Part shown: one piece after another, positions 16,398-25,452 of the stretch | Layout of the letters: each line of letters begins with the position of its first letter | How positions within the stretch are numbered: position 1 is the first letter of the stretch | DNA from: Methyloversatilis universalis EHg5 | GTDB lineage: Bacteria; Pseudomonadota; Gammaproteobacteria; Burkholderiales; Rhodocyclaceae | Direction: 5' to 3' | Length of the DNA stretch: 64,000 bases | Assembly (NCBI RefSeq): GCF_000378945.1 | Contig: NZ_KB900539.1 | Location: 1,997,142-2,061,141 of the forward strand | Translations under genes and position numbers: made by a program | The notes under the pieces: model-generated | Told to the model about the DNA's origin: nothing | Seen by the model: the letters and a program-made list of their open reading frames with translations, nothing else | The model's database searches: none

Positions 16398-17957
16398 TCA
16401 GAACAGTTCTTCGCGGCGCAGGAAGCGCCACTTGCCGACCGGCAGGTCGGCCAGCGGAATGCGGCCGATGCGCACGCGCTTGAGCGCGACGACTTCGAGG
16501 CCCACCAGTTCGCACATGCGGCGGATCTGGCGCTTCTTGCCTTCGCGCAGCACGAAGCGCATCTGCTCCTCGTTCTGCCAGCTCACCTTGGCCGGCTTCA
16601 GCGCTTCGCCATCCAGCTCCAGACCGTGGTTGAGCAGCTTCAGCGACTCTTCCGGGAAGTCTTCGGACAGCGCGCCGCGGCCGAAGGGCTTGGTCGCGCG
16701 CACGCGCACCAGGTATTCCTTCTCGACGATGGAATCCTCGCCGATCAGCTGGCGGGCGATGCGGCCGTCCTGGGTCAGTACCAGCAGGCCGTGCGAATCG
16801 ATGTCCAGCCGGCCGGCCGGCGCCAGACCACGCAGGTGGTTGCGGTTCAGCTTCATGCCCGAGCGGTCACCCGCCCACTGATTTTCCGGCAGCACCAGTA
16901 CGCTGGCCGGTTCGTGACCGTCCTCCGCCTGACCGCTCACGTAACCCACCGGCTTGTGCAGCAGGATGGTCACCCGCGAGGCCTGATCGGCGCGCGCCTC
17001 CTTGTTGACCTCGATCTTCTGGTGCGGCAGCACGCGCTGACCCAGCAGCGCCACTTCGCCATCCACCGTCACCCAGCCGCGGACGATCCAGTCGTCGGCT
17101 TCGCGGCGCGAAGCCGCGCCCCGGTCGGCCAGCCAGCGCGACACACGGATGCCGTCCTTCGCGTCGTCGCCGTCCTCGTTCTTCTCGGCCTGCACACGAC
17201 CCAGCTTGTCGGTTTCGCGCTCGTCCCAGGCCGTGGCCGGACGCACCGGCGCCGCCTTGGGCGGACGCGGCTTGAATTCGGCACCTGCACGCGCAGGGCG
17301 GTCGCTGAAGTCCTTCTTCGGCGGCCGGTCCCCGAAATCCTTCCTCGGCGGGCGATCACCGAAGTCCTTACGCGGCGGGCGATCGGAGAAGTTTCCGCCG
17401 CCTTCGCTGCGAGCCGGGCGTTCGCGGTTTTCCCACGGCTTGCGTTCGCCGGATTCGGCGCGCGGCGGACGGCCTTCGCGGTCCGGACGTGGCGTCCACT
17501 CGCGCTTTTCGCCAGCCGGTCGCGGCGGACGGTCACCGAAGTCCTTGCGCGGCGGGCGATCGGCGAAGTTTCCGCTGCCCTCGCTGCGGGCCGGGCGTTC
17601 GCGGTTTTCCCACGGCTTGCGTTCGCCGGATTCGGCGCGCGGCGGACGGCCTTCGCGGTCCGGACGCGGTGTCCACTCCCGCTTTTCGCCAGCCGGTCGC
17701 GGCGGACGGTCACCGAAATCCTTGCGCGGCGGGCGATCGCCGAACGCCTTCTTCGCCGGACGTTCACCGTCCGGACGCGCAGCGCGCGGCTTGCGTGCGG
17801 ACGTGTCCTTGGCGGCCGGCGCGACCTGGGTGGTGTTACGGCTCAGCGTGCGCGACTTCGCGGTGCTGTTGCGCACCGGCTTGCGGGCGGGGTCGCGTTC
17901 GGAGCTCGTGCTGTCGTCGGATTTGCGGGGCAAACCCAGTTTGGTGCGGGTGGTCAT
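16398..17957 (-). CDS. RluF/RluB-type 23S rRNA pseudouridine synthase with repetitive basic N-terminal extension
   Basis: A 519-residue protein. The C-terminal 270 residues are a normal synthase: an S4 domain (VSRWLADRGAASRREADDWI), LLHKPVGYVSG, the catalytic GRLDIDSHGLLVLTQDG and the tail GKKRQIRRMCELVGLEVVAL. The KEYLVRV and IDSHGL forms favour RluF over RluB. The first 240 residues are low-complexity Arg/Pro/Asp/Gly/Lys sequence built from DFGDRPPR units, including two copies of a 59-residue block; this probably binds RNA. The ATG at 17957 (MTTRTKLGLPRK) is chosen because it starts the basic region; frames further upstream run into the htpG promoter. Confidence 0.88.
   Translation of the reverse strand: MTTRTKLGLPRKSDDSTSSERDPARKPVRNSTAKSRTLSRNTTQVAPAAKDTSARKPRAARPDGERPAKKAFGDRPPRKDFGDRPPRPAGEKREWTPRPDREGRPPRAESGERKPWENRERPARSEGSGNFADRPPRKDFGDRPPRPAGEKREWTPRPDREGRPPRAESGERKPWENRERPARSEGGGNFSDRPPRKDFGDRPPRKDFGDRPPKKDFSDRPARAGAEFKPRPPKAAPVRPATAWDERETDKLGRVQAEKNEDGDDAKDGIRVSRWLADRGAASRREADDWIVRGWVTVDGEVALLGQRVLPHQKIEVNKEARADQASRVTILLHKPVGYVSGQAEDGHEPASVLVLPENQWAGDRSGMKLNRNHLRGLAPAGRLDIDSHGLLVLTQDGRIARQLIGEDSIVEKEYLVRVRATKPFGRGALSEDFPEESLKLLNHGLELDGEALKPAKVSWQNEEQMRFVLREGKKRQIRRMCELVGLEVVALKRVRIGRIPLADLPVGKWRFLRREELF
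17364..17717. repeat. Two tandem 177-bp direct repeats inside the pseudouridine synthase gene
   Basis: Bases 17364-17540 and 17541-17717 are near-identical, with a few substitutions such as GGAGAAG/GGCGAAG and TGGCGTC/CGGTGTC. A partial third copy begins at 17718. The period is a multiple of three (59 codons), so the frame is kept. It encodes blocks with DRPPRKDFGDRPPRPAGEKR and GERKPWENRERPARSEG. Copy-number change by slippage would keep the gene open. Confidence 0.9.
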
Positions 17958-17998
17958 CGGCGTGAAAACAATCTGTGGACCCGACAGCATAGCGGGGT

Positions 17999-18027
17999 CT
18001 TGAAATGCCGGGGGGAAGTCTCCATAT
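17999..18027 (+). promoter_or_regulatory. Sigma-32-type heat-shock promoter of htpG
   Basis: CTTGAAA at 17999-18005, a 14-base spacer, then CTCCATAT at 18020-18027. This matches the RpoH pattern (CTTGAAA, 13-15 bases, CCCCATNT) at the -35 exactly and at 6 or more of 8 in the -10. It lies 46 bases before the htpG ATG, where a heat-shock promoter is expected. Confidence 0.7.
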
Positions 18028-18073
18028 CCCGCCGTTGTCATTCCTTCAAACACCTACCCAGCACGGAGCCGTC

Positions 18074-19984
18074 ATGTCCGATACCGCGACCGCCCAGACC
18101 ATGAATTTCCAGGCCGAGGTGAAGCAGCTGCTGCACCTGATGATTCACTCGCTCTACAGCAATCGCGACATTTTTCTGCGCGAACTGGTGAGCAATGCAT
18201 CGGATGCCTGCGACAAGCTGCGTTTCGAGGCGATTGCCGATCCGGCGCTGTTCGAATCGGACAGCGAACTGAAGATCCGCGTGAGCTATGACAAGGCCGC
18301 GCGCACGATCACCATTGCCGACAACGGCATCGGCATGTCGCGCGACGAGGCGATCAGCCACCTGGGCACCATCGCCCGCAGCGGCACCAAGGAATTCTTC
18401 TCCAGCCTGACCGGCGACCAGAAGAAGGACGCCAACCTGATCGGCCAGTTCGGCGTCGGCTTCTACTCCGCCTTCATCGTCGCCGACACGGTGACCGTGA
18501 ACACCCGGCGCGCCGGCCTGCCGGCCGACCAGGGCGTGCGCTGGTCCTGCTCGATGAGCGGCGACAGCGCCGGTGAATATTCGGTCGACACGATCAGCAA
18601 GGCCGGGCGCGGCACCGAAATCGTGCTGCACCTGCGCGAAGACCAGGACGAGCTGCTGTCCGGCTTCAAGCTGCGCTCCATCGTGCGCGAGTACTCCGAC
18701 CACATCCTGCAGCCGGTGGTGATGAAGAAGGAGGAGTGGAAGGAAGACGGTCAGGTCATGACCGACGAGGACGAAACGGTGAACCAGGCCAGCGCGCTGT
18801 GGACCCGTTCCAAGTCGGATATCAGCGACGAGCAGTACGCCGAGTTCTACAAGCATGTCGCGCACGACTTTCAGGACCCGCTGGCCTGGAGCCATGCCCG
18901 GGTCGAAGGCCGTCACGAATACACCCAGCTGCTCTACGTGCCGTCGCGCGCGCCGTTCGACATGTGGGACCGCAATGCCAAGCACGGTCTGAAGCTCTAT
19001 GTGCGCCGCGTGTTCATCATGGACGACGCCGAGAAGCTGCTGCCGGCCTATCTGCGCTTCGTGCGCGGCGTGGTCGATTCGGCCGACCTGCCTCTGAACG
19101 TGTCACGCGAAATCCTGCAGGAAAGCCGTGATGTCGACACCATCCGCTCCGGCTGCACGAAGAAGGTGCTGTCGCTGCTGGAGGATCTGGCCGAGAACCA
19201 GAAGGACAGGTTCACCACTTTCTGGAAGGAATTCGGCCGCGTGTTCAAGGAAGGCGTCGGCGAAGACCAGGCGAACCGCGACAAGGTGGCCGGTCTGCTG
19301 CGCTTCGCATCCACTCATCTGGATACCGAAGAACAGTCGGTGTCGCTGGCCGACTACATCGGCCGCATGAAGGAAGGGCAGGACAAGATTTATTACGTCA
19401 CCGCCGAAACCTTCAAGGCGGCGAAGAACAGCCCGCATCTGGAAGTGTTCCGCAAGAAGGGCATCGAAGTGCTGCTGCTGTCGGACCGCGTCGATGAATG
19501 GGTGGTCGGCAACCTGACCGAATTCGAAGGCAGGCAGCTGGTGTCGGTGGCCAAGGGCGGTCTGGACCTGGGCGCGCTGGAAGACGAAGAGGAAAAGAAG
19601 GCGCTGGAGCGCGACGAGGGCGAATTCAAGCCGCTGGTCGACAGGCTCAAGGCCAGCCTGACCGAGCGGGTGAAGGAGGTGCGCATCACGCACCGGCTGA
19701 CCGAATCGCCGGCCTGCCTGGTCAGCGACGAGTTCGACATCGGGGGCAATCTGGCCCGCATCCTGAAGTCGGCAGGGCAGGAAGCGCCGGAATCGCGGCC
19801 CATTCTGGAAATCAATCCGCAGCACCCGGTGGTGCAGCGGCTGCGCGGCGAAGAAGCGCATTTCGACGACTGGGCCGGCGTGCTGTTCGACCAGGCCCTG
19901 CTGGCCGAAGGCGGTGCGCTGGAAGACCCGGCCAGCTTCGTGCGCCGGATGAACCAGCTCATGCTGGCCATGGCTGGCAACTGA
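18074..19984 (+). CDS. htpG: Hsp90-family chaperone HtpG
   Basis: A 636-residue cytoplasmic ATP-dependent chaperone, normal length. N-terminal ATPase (GHKL) motifs are [24 protein letters not shown] and [13 protein letters not shown]; the middle domain has the LNVSREILQ and [12 protein letters not shown] blocks. The ATG at 18074 ([12 protein letters not shown]) fits the usual N-terminus; a longer in-frame start at 18005 would overlap the sigma-32 -35 box. It is monocistronic by appearance, with a 12-bp hairpin 5 bases after the stop. Confidence 0.97.
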   Translation: MSDTATAQTMNFQAEVKQLLHLMIHSLYSNRDIFLRELVSNASDACDKLRFEAIADPALFESDSELKIRVSYDKAARTITIADNGIGMSRDEAISHLGTIARSGTKEFFSSLTGDQKKDANLIGQFGVGFYSAFIVADTVTVNTRRAGLPADQGVRWSCSMSGDSAGEYSVDTISKAGRGTEIVLHLREDQDELLSGFKLRSIVREYSDHILQPVVMKKEEWKEDGQVMTDEDETVNQASALWTRSKSDISDEQYAEFYKHVAHDFQDPLAWSHARVEGRHEYTQLLYVPSRAPFDMWDRNAKHGLKLYVRRVFIMDDAEKLLPAYLRFVRGVVDSADLPLNVSREILQESRDVDTIRSGCTKKVLSLLEDLAENQKDRFTTFWKEFGRVFKEGVGEDQANRDKVAGLLRFASTHLDTEEQSVSLADYIGRMKEGQDKIYYVTAETFKAAKNSPHLEVFRKKGIEVLLLSDRVDEWVVGNLTEFEGRQLVSVAKGGLDLGALEDEEEKKALERDEGEFKPLVDRLKASLTERVKEVRITHRLTESPACLVSDEFDIGGNLARILKSAGQEAPESRPILEINPQHPVVQRLRGEEAHFDDWAGVLFDQALLAEGGALEDPASFVRRMNQLMLAMAGN

Positions 19985-19988
19985 AGCC

Positions 19989-20017
19989 GCGACCGGCTCC
20001 GGATCGGAGCCGGTCGC
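19989..20017 (+). terminator. Hairpin terminator after htpG
   Basis: A perfect 12-bp inverted repeat (GCGACCGGCTCC at 19989-20000 and GGAGCCGGTCGC at 20006-20017) with a GGATC loop, just past the htpG stop at 19984. No long T-run follows, so it is either a weak intrinsic terminator or an mRNA-end stabiliser. Confidence 0.55.
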
Positions 20018-20045
20018 TCCGGTGCGGTGCCTGTCACGGGCGGGA

Positions 20046-20122
20046 ATCGCGGCGGGGCGCCGCTCCCACGGGAATCCGCGCAGACCGCGACCGGTTCCGT
20101 GGGAGCGGCGCCTCGCCGCGAT
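20046..20122. repeat. REP-like long inverted repeat
   Basis: Arms at 20046-20074 (ATCGCGGCGGGGCGCCGCTC...) and 20095-20122 (...GAGCGGCGCCTCGCCGCGAT) are complementary over about 28 bases, with one mismatch and one single-base bulge; the loop is about 20 bases. The GTGGGAGCGGC core is typical of repetitive extragenic palindromes of Pseudomonas and betaproteobacteria. No other copy was noticed in this window. It fills most of the space between htpG and the prenyltransferase. Confidence 0.6.
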
Positions 20123-20219
20123 GCAAGCTCCGATCCGGCAGTGTTCGCCGACGCACCATCGCGTTCTGTGACGCGGCGTGTGAGAACATCGGCGCCGTTT
20201 CCATCACGACGCTTCCTTC

Positions 20220-21137
20220 ATGTCCGTCGCTGCCGCCGCACCTTCCCTGAGCCTGAAGGTGCGCATGACGCGCCCCGGCTTCCTGACCATCACTGCAGTC
20301 GCCGTCCTGATCGGGGTGGCGAGCGCCGCGCATGACGGCCATTTCGAGCCGATGCGTGCGGCGGTGTCGGTGCTGCTGGCCATCCTGGCCCACGCGGCCG
20401 CCAATGTACTCAATGATTACCACGACGCGCTGAACGGCGCGGATGCCGCCAACCGGACCGCAATCTCCCCCTTTACCGGCGGTTCGCGCCTGATTCAGAA
20501 CGGCGAGGTGAGCGTGCGCGATACCGGCCGTCTTGCCTGGGCGCTGGCGGCCTTCGTGGTGCCGGCCGGCATCGCGCTCGCGGTATTCAGCGGGCCCGGG
20601 CTGCTCGCCATCGGGCTGGCCGGCCTGCTGCTGGGCTGGGCCTATTCTGCGCCGCCACTTGCGCTGATGAAGCGCGGGCTGGGTGAGCTGACCGTGGGGG
20701 CGTCGTGGAGCCTGTTGGTGATGGGGGGTGACTACGTGCAGCGTGCGGAGTTTTCGGCGCTGCCGCTGACTGCCTCGCTCGGTCTGGCGCTGCTGGTGGC
20801 CAACATCCTGCTGATCAACGGCTTTCCGGATGCGGCATCCGACGCCGCGGTGGGCAAGCGCACTCTGGTGGTCAGGCTGGGGCCGGCTGCAGCGGCGCTT
20901 CTCTACCGCAGTGTGGCCCTGACCGCCCACGCGCTGCCGCTGCTGGGTGTCGTCACCGGCGTGCTGCCGTTGGGTGCATTGGCCGCGCTGCTGTCCTTGC
21001 CGCTGTCCTTGCGCGCGGCGCATCTGCTTGCGACCGCCGAGGGTGAACTGTCGCGACTGCCCGATCCGATCCGCCTCACCATCGCCGCCGCAACCGTGCA
21101 TGGCGTAGCGCTGGCCGTCGGCCTGATCGCCGGCTGA
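20220..21137 (+). CDS. UbiA-family prenyltransferase (MenA-like)
   Basis: A 305-residue integral membrane enzyme with about eight or nine helices. The prenyl-diphosphate Mg-binding motif NDYHDALNGAD is near residue 62-72, and the second site LINGFPDAASDAAVGKRTLVVRLG is at about 198-220. It resembles the MenA/1,4-dihydroxy-2-naphthoate branch by the PFTGGSRLIQNG segment. No menaquinone genes are near, so substrate is uncertain (quinone, haem or another aromatic acceptor). The ATG at 20220 begins MSVAAAAPS; upstream is the REP-like element. Confidence 0.82.
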   Translation: MSVAAAAPSLSLKVRMTRPGFLTITAVAVLIGVASAAHDGHFEPMRAAVSVLLAILAHAAANVLNDYHDALNGADAANRTAISPFTGGSRLIQNGEVSVRDTGRLAWALAAFVVPAGIALAVFSGPGLLAIGLAGLLLGWAYSAPPLALMKRGLGELTVGASWSLLVMGGDYVQRAEFSALPLTASLGLALLVANILLINGFPDAASDAAVGKRTLVVRLGPAAAALLYRSVALTAHALPLLGVVTGVLPLGALAALLSLPLSLRAAHLLATAEGELSRLPDPIRLTIAAATVHGVALAVGLIAG

Positions 21138-21144
21138 GCCACGT

Positions 21145-24063
21145 TCAGTTCACGCCGAGCAGACTGGCGTAGCCCTGCGGCGACGCGTTCTGCATCGCCA
21201 GCAGCGATTCGAATTCCGCCGCCGGCAGAGGCCGCGAGAACAGGTAGCCCTGTGCGTAGTCGCAGCCCAGTTCGCGCAGCAGATCGCGCTGGGCGACGGT
21301 TTCCACGCCTTCGGCCACCACCGTCAGCCCCAGCTTGTGCGACAGCAGGATGATGGCTTCAGGCAGCGCGCTGCCGGCCGGATCCTGGGTCATGTTGCGG
21401 ACGAAGGACTGGTCTATCTTCAGGTAGTCCATGTCGAACTTGGTCAGATAGGACAGCGCCGAATAGCCGGTGCCGAAATCGTCGATCGAAATCTGCATGC
21501 CGGCTTCGCGGTACTTGCCGAGCTGGCGGGCGACCTTGTTGGTGGCGTCGAGCAGCAGGCTTTCGGTGATTTCGATCACCACGCTGCCGCCAGGCAGGCC
21601 CAGCGCCTGCAGATGGTCTATCCAGCCCTCTTCGCTGGTGCTGCGCTCGAACTGGGCAGGCGACTTGTTTACGCCCATCTGCAGCTCGGGTGCGTATCTG
21701 TGGCGCCAGTGCAGCAGCTGACGGGTGGCTTCGCGGAACACCCAGTCGCCGATCGGCACGATGAGCCCGGTCTCTTCGGCCAGCGGAATGAAATCGGCCG
21801 GACTGACCAGGCCGCGCTGCGGGTGCTGCCAGCGCAGCAGTGCCTCTGCCTTGTGTATGGTGCCGGTTTCCAGCCCGATGATGGGCTGGTAGTAGAGCAC
21901 CAGCTGCCCCTGGTCCAGCGCGGCGTGCAGGTCCTTGATCAGCTGCAGCCGCTTCTGCGCGGCTTCCTGCATTGAACTGACGAAGAAGTTGAAACAGTTG
22001 CGACCGCTGTCCTTGGCGCCGTACATGGCCTGATCGGCGTTGCGTATCAGGCCGTCGGCGTCGGCGGCATCCTGCGGATAGACGGTGAGACCGATGCTGG
22101 CCGAAAGGTGGGCCGAGGTGTGGCCCAGGTCGTAGGGCGCGGTCAGCATCTGCAGCATGTCGGAGGCCACCCTTTGCGCGTTCGCGGCATCGTCCTGTTC
22201 CGACAGGATGACCGTGAACTCGTCGCCACCCAGCCGGGCGACCGTGTCCGATTCGCGCACGCAGCTTCGGATGCGGCGCGCCGCCTCGATCAGCACGACG
22301 TCGCCGGTCTGGTGGCCGAAGGCGTCGTTGACTTCCTTGAAGCGGTCGAGGTCGATGAACATGAGCACCATCGAACGGCCGCTGCGGTTGGCCTTCAGCA
22401 GCTCCTGATCCAGCCGGTCGCGGAACATGCGGCGGTTCGGCAGCTGGGTCAGCACATCATAGTTGGCCTGGGTCCAGATCAGCTCTTCCGCCTTTTTCTG
22501 TTCGGTGATGTCGCGGATGAAGGCGCTGAAGGCGTGCCGGCCATTCACGCGGCTGACCGCGATGGTCAGTTCGATCGGAATGTCGTGGCCGTCACGATGA
22601 CGGCCGGTGATGGTGAGCCGGCGGTTCAGTGCCGGGCCGGTGCCGGTGGCAAGGAAGTGGCGCAGGCCACGCACATGGGCCTCGCGGTAGCCGGGCGGCA
22701 CGATGAGTTCGTGCATCGGCCGGCCGACCGCCTCGCTGCGTGTCCAGCCGAAGATGGCCTCGGCCTGGGGGTTCCAGCCGGTGACCTCGCCGTCCTCGTT
22801 CATCTGCACCACCGCATCGAGCGCGGAATCGATGATGGCGCGCATCGTGTCCTCGTTGTCGCGACGGGTGGCGATCAGGGCGGACAGTCCGGTGGCCATG
22901 TTGTTGAAGCTGTCGGCGACCTGGCCCAGTTCGTCCCGGCTGTCGAGGTGGATGCGCTCTTCCAGCCGGCCGTTTGCCAGTGCGCGGGCTGAATCGGCCA
23001 GGCTGCGCACCGAGCGGGTGATCGCGTAATAGCCGCCGATGGAACAATAGAGCGCGCCGCCGAGCAGCGCGAACACCAGGCCCATGGTGAGCCGCAGGGC
23101 ATGCCGGAGGCCCTCCAGCCTTTCATGTATCAGTCGTTCGGCGGCTGGCAGCAGCATGTGTTCGATCTGCACATAGATGCCGTCTATCGTGGTGGTCGCG
23201 TGCGCATAGAAGGCCTCGGCACCGACCGTGATCGGACCGGACAGGATATCGGTCCGGACCTGACGCACGATGGCGGTCAGCGAATCGCCGATGTCGATCG
23301 CCGAGCGCGACATGGCGGACTGCAGCGAGGGGTTGTAGCGACCGGTCTTCTCGATGTTGTAGCCGGCGACCTTGCGTGCGGAATCCAGCTCGGTCACCAG
23401 CGCCGAAAGCTCGATGACCTGCTCCGGCGTGGCACGACCCGCCGATACCACCGCGATGCCAAAGGCGCGCACCCGGCCCAGCCTTTCCATCGTGGCGGGC
23501 AGCTTGCTCACGCTGCTGTCGATCAGATAGAAGGAGGCGGCATCGGGGTCCAGCGTGAGACCGTAGGCGTCGGCCACATCGGCTTCGAAATTGAGCAGTC
23601 GCTCGATCAGCCGGGTGTGCGCGTCGAAATTGGCGTGAGCATCCATGTCCGTGCCCTGGTTGCGCACCCGCTCCCAGTCGGTCCGGATCGCGAACAGGTC
23701 GCGCTGCGTGCCCAGTTCGGCCGGAAGCTGTGCGCCCAGCTGTTCGAACAGCGCATTGGTTTCCGCTTCCCGCGCCTGTCTTTCGGCCGCCATCGCGAGC
23801 ACGCCACCGAGTTCGCCGGCGGCCAGCCCGCGATGCTTCTGCACCCGCTGCACGATGCGGGTCAGGGTGCGTATGCGTTCCAGTCCGGCCAGTTCGTGTT
23901 CGGCCGCGCGGATGTCCTGACTCAGGCTGAGATACAGGCTGTGCGCGACCACGGTGAGCGCGAGCAGCATCAGACCGCCCAGCACTGCGAACTTTCGCGG
24001 GTAGTCCAGCCTGTTCATCAGGCGGATGGCCGGGCCGAACAGCAGGTGAAAGCGCGTCGCCAT
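21145..24063 (-). CDS. Membrane sensor with PAS-GGDEF-EAL domains
   Basis: A 972-residue inner-membrane c-di-GMP protein. One helix near residues 20-42 leads into a helical periplasmic domain rich in VQRVQKHRGLAAGELGG-type sequence, like nitrate/nitrite-sensor (NIT) domains, up to a second helix near 325. A HAMP domain (RSVRSLADSARALANG), a PAS (about 405-525), GGDEF (about 530-695; canonical LGGDEF near 610) and EAL (about 705-955; KAEALLRW, DFGTGYSALSYL, VVAEGVET) follow. Both catalytic signatures are intact. I place the start at the ATG 24063 (MATRFHLLFG); the longer upstream frame is Arg/Cys/Ser-rich. A chemoreceptor gene ends 46 bases upstream on the same strand. Confidence 0.9.
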   Translation of the reverse strand: MATRFHLLFGPAIRLMNRLDYPRKFAVLGGLMLLALTVVAHSLYLSLSQDIRAAEHELAGLERIRTLTRIVQRVQKHRGLAAGELGGVLAMAAERQAREAETNALFEQLGAQLPAELGTQRDLFAIRTDWERVRNQGTDMDAHANFDAHTRLIERLLNFEADVADAYGLTLDPDAASFYLIDSSVSKLPATMERLGRVRAFGIAVVSAGRATPEQVIELSALVTELDSARKVAGYNIEKTGRYNPSLQSAMSRSAIDIGDSLTAIVRQVRTDILSGPITVGAEAFYAHATTTIDGIYVQIEHMLLPAAERLIHERLEGLRHALRLTMGLVFALLGGALYCSIGGYYAITRSVRSLADSARALANGRLEERIHLDSRDELGQVADSFNNMATGLSALIATRRDNEDTMRAIIDSALDAVVQMNEDGEVTGWNPQAEAIFGWTRSEAVGRPMHELIVPPGYREAHVRGLRHFLATGTGPALNRRLTITGRHRDGHDIPIELTIAVSRVNGRHAFSAFIRDITEQKKAEELIWTQANYDVLTQLPNRRMFRDRLDQELLKANRSGRSMVLMFIDLDRFKEVNDAFGHQTGDVVLIEAARRIRSCVRESDTVARLGGDEFTVILSEQDDAANAQRVASDMLQMLTAPYDLGHTSAHLSASIGLTVYPQDAADADGLIRNADQAMYGAKDSGRNCFNFFVSSMQEAAQKRLQLIKDLHAALDQGQLVLYYQPIIGLETGTIHKAEALLRWQHPQRGLVSPADFIPLAEETGLIVPIGDWVFREATRQLLHWRHRYAPELQMGVNKSPAQFERSTSEEGWIDHLQALGLPGGSVVIEITESLLLDATNKVARQLGKYREAGMQISIDDFGTGYSALSYLTKFDMDYLKIDQSFVRNMTQDPAGSALPEAIILLSHKLGLTVVAEGVETVAQRDLLRELGCDYAQGYLFSRPLPAAEFESLLAMQNASPQGYASLLGVN

Positions 24064-24109
24064 CTTTGCTACCGGGAGCGGGTGGATCGAATGTCGTGCG
24101 AACGACCGC

Positions 24110-25273
24110 TCAGATGCGGAAAGCCTGCACCGCCTCCTGCAATGATCTGGCCGACTGCGCAACTTCGTCGCCCTGGCGGGCGGTTTCTTCCGCGCCGGAG
24201 GCGGAGCGCTCGGACAGTCCGAACAGCAGATCGGTATTGCGCACGATTTCCGCCACCGCGCTGTTCTGCGCGCCCAGACTGCTGGAAATGGTGGCCGAGC
24301 GGCTGGACAGCGCTTCCAGACGGCCCAGTATGTCGTCGAATTCGTTCACCGCGGTCGCGGTGCTGCCGGTTGCACCATCGACTTCGGTGTTCGCGCTGCG
24401 CACCAGTTCTATCGTGCGCTCCGCGTCATCGCGTATGCGCACCACCAGCTGGCTGATGTCGTTGGCCGACACCTGGCTGCGCTGCGCCAGCTTGCGCACC
24501 TCGTCGGCCACGACGGCGAAACCGCGGCCCTGTTCGCCGGCGCGGGCGGCTTCGATCGCCGCGTTCAGCGCCAGCAGATTGGTCTGGTCGGACAGTTCCT
24601 TGATCAGGTCGTTGATCCGGTTGATCGCACGCGAATCCTCGACCAGCTCTTCGATCACGGTGAGCGAGGCAGCCATCTTGTCAGATGCCGCATTCACGCT
24701 GGCCAGCGAAGCCTGCAGCGTGCTTTTGCCGACCCGTGATGCCTCGCCGGCGTTGCGCGCGAGATCGTCGGCTTCATGAGAGATTGATTCGATGTCGCGG
24801 ATGTTGCCGCTCATCTGTTCGATTGCGCTGCCCACCGCGCGGATCGAATCGAGCTGGCGTGCGCCGTTCTCGCGCGCACTGCCCGAGTGCTGCGACAGCT
24901 CCACCGCGGCCGAGGTGAGGGTGCTGGACAGGCCCTGCATATGCTCGACCAGCTTTTTCACCGATTTGCGGGCGGCGTTGTACTCGTAACAGAGCCAGGC
25001 GAAATCATCGCGGCCATCCAGATCGAGCCGGCAGTCCAGATGCCCCTTGGCCAGCGCATTCAGCCCGCCGACGATCACTTCTGCCCGTCGTCCGTAGTAG
25101 CGGCCGATGACGGCGCCGGTCATCGCGCCGCCGGCCAGCAGCAGCGTCGACAGCCCGATCTGCAGCGGCAGGTTGGCGCCGCCGGTTGCCAGATTGAGCA
25201 CGATGCAGCACACCAGCGCCGACGATGCGCCGAACAGTGCGAACGCCTTGCGCACACTCAGATTTTTCAACAT
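24110..25273 (-). CDS. Methyl-accepting chemotaxis protein without ligand domain
   Basis: A 387-residue chemoreceptor. Two adjacent membrane helices (about 10-50) leave no periplasmic sensor domain, so any signal is sensed in the membrane or cytoplasm. The signalling tip is canonical: [20 protein letters not shown] followed by [10 protein letters not shown]. No CheB/CheR-binding pentapeptide is visible at the C-terminus (QEAVQAFRI). The ATG at 25273 ([11 protein letters not shown]) has AGGAGCC upstream. It precedes the PAS-GGDEF-EAL gene by 46 bases, so the two may be one unit. Confidence 0.88.
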   Translation of the reverse strand: MLKNLSVRKAFALFGASSALVCCIVLNLATGGANLPLQIGLSTLLLAGGAMTGAVIGRYYGRRAEVIVGGLNALAKGHLDCRLDLDGRDDFAWLCYEYNAARKSVKKLVEHMQGLSSTLTSAAVELSQHSGSARENGARQLDSIRAVGSAIEQMSGNIRDIESISHEADDLARNAGEASRVGKSTLQASLASVNAASDKMAASLTVIEELVEDSRAINRINDLIKELSDQTNLLALNAAIEAARAGEQGRGFAVVADEVRKLAQRSQVSANDISQLVVRIRDDAERTIELVRSANTEVDGATGSTATAVNEFDDILGRLEALSSRSATISSSLGAQNSAVAEIVRNTDLLFGLSERSASGAEETARQGDEVAQSARSLQEAVQAFRI

Positions 25274-25390
25274 GGCTCCTCCGCGATGAGTGCCGCGCGT
25301 CCTGCGGCGCGCTTCGGCAAAACACTTCGTCACCGTTTATCGGGAAGATCTCCTGCCGACTTGAGCCACCAGGGTGCCTGAGCGTGGACG

Positions 25391-25426
25391 AAAAAAATCC
25401 GCGGGCGGCGTAGGCCGCGCGCGGAT
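25391..25426 (-). terminator. Rho-independent terminator of the Bax-inhibitor-1 gene
   Basis: On the minus strand, a 13-bp stem (25414-25426 with 25397-25409, one mismatch) around a 4-base loop is followed by seven T (complement of A at 25391-25397). It starts 27 bases after the end of the gene at 25453. The rest of the gap 25274-25390 holds the probable chemoreceptor promoter, with no motif I can name. Confidence 0.85.
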
Positions 25427-25452
25427 AACCGGGATGCACCGGAGGAGGTTGA

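Noticed and set aside
17364-17717. Possible CRISPR array from the repeated 177-bp units
   Set aside because: Two long in-frame coding repeats without spacers; they belong to the pseudouridine synthase.
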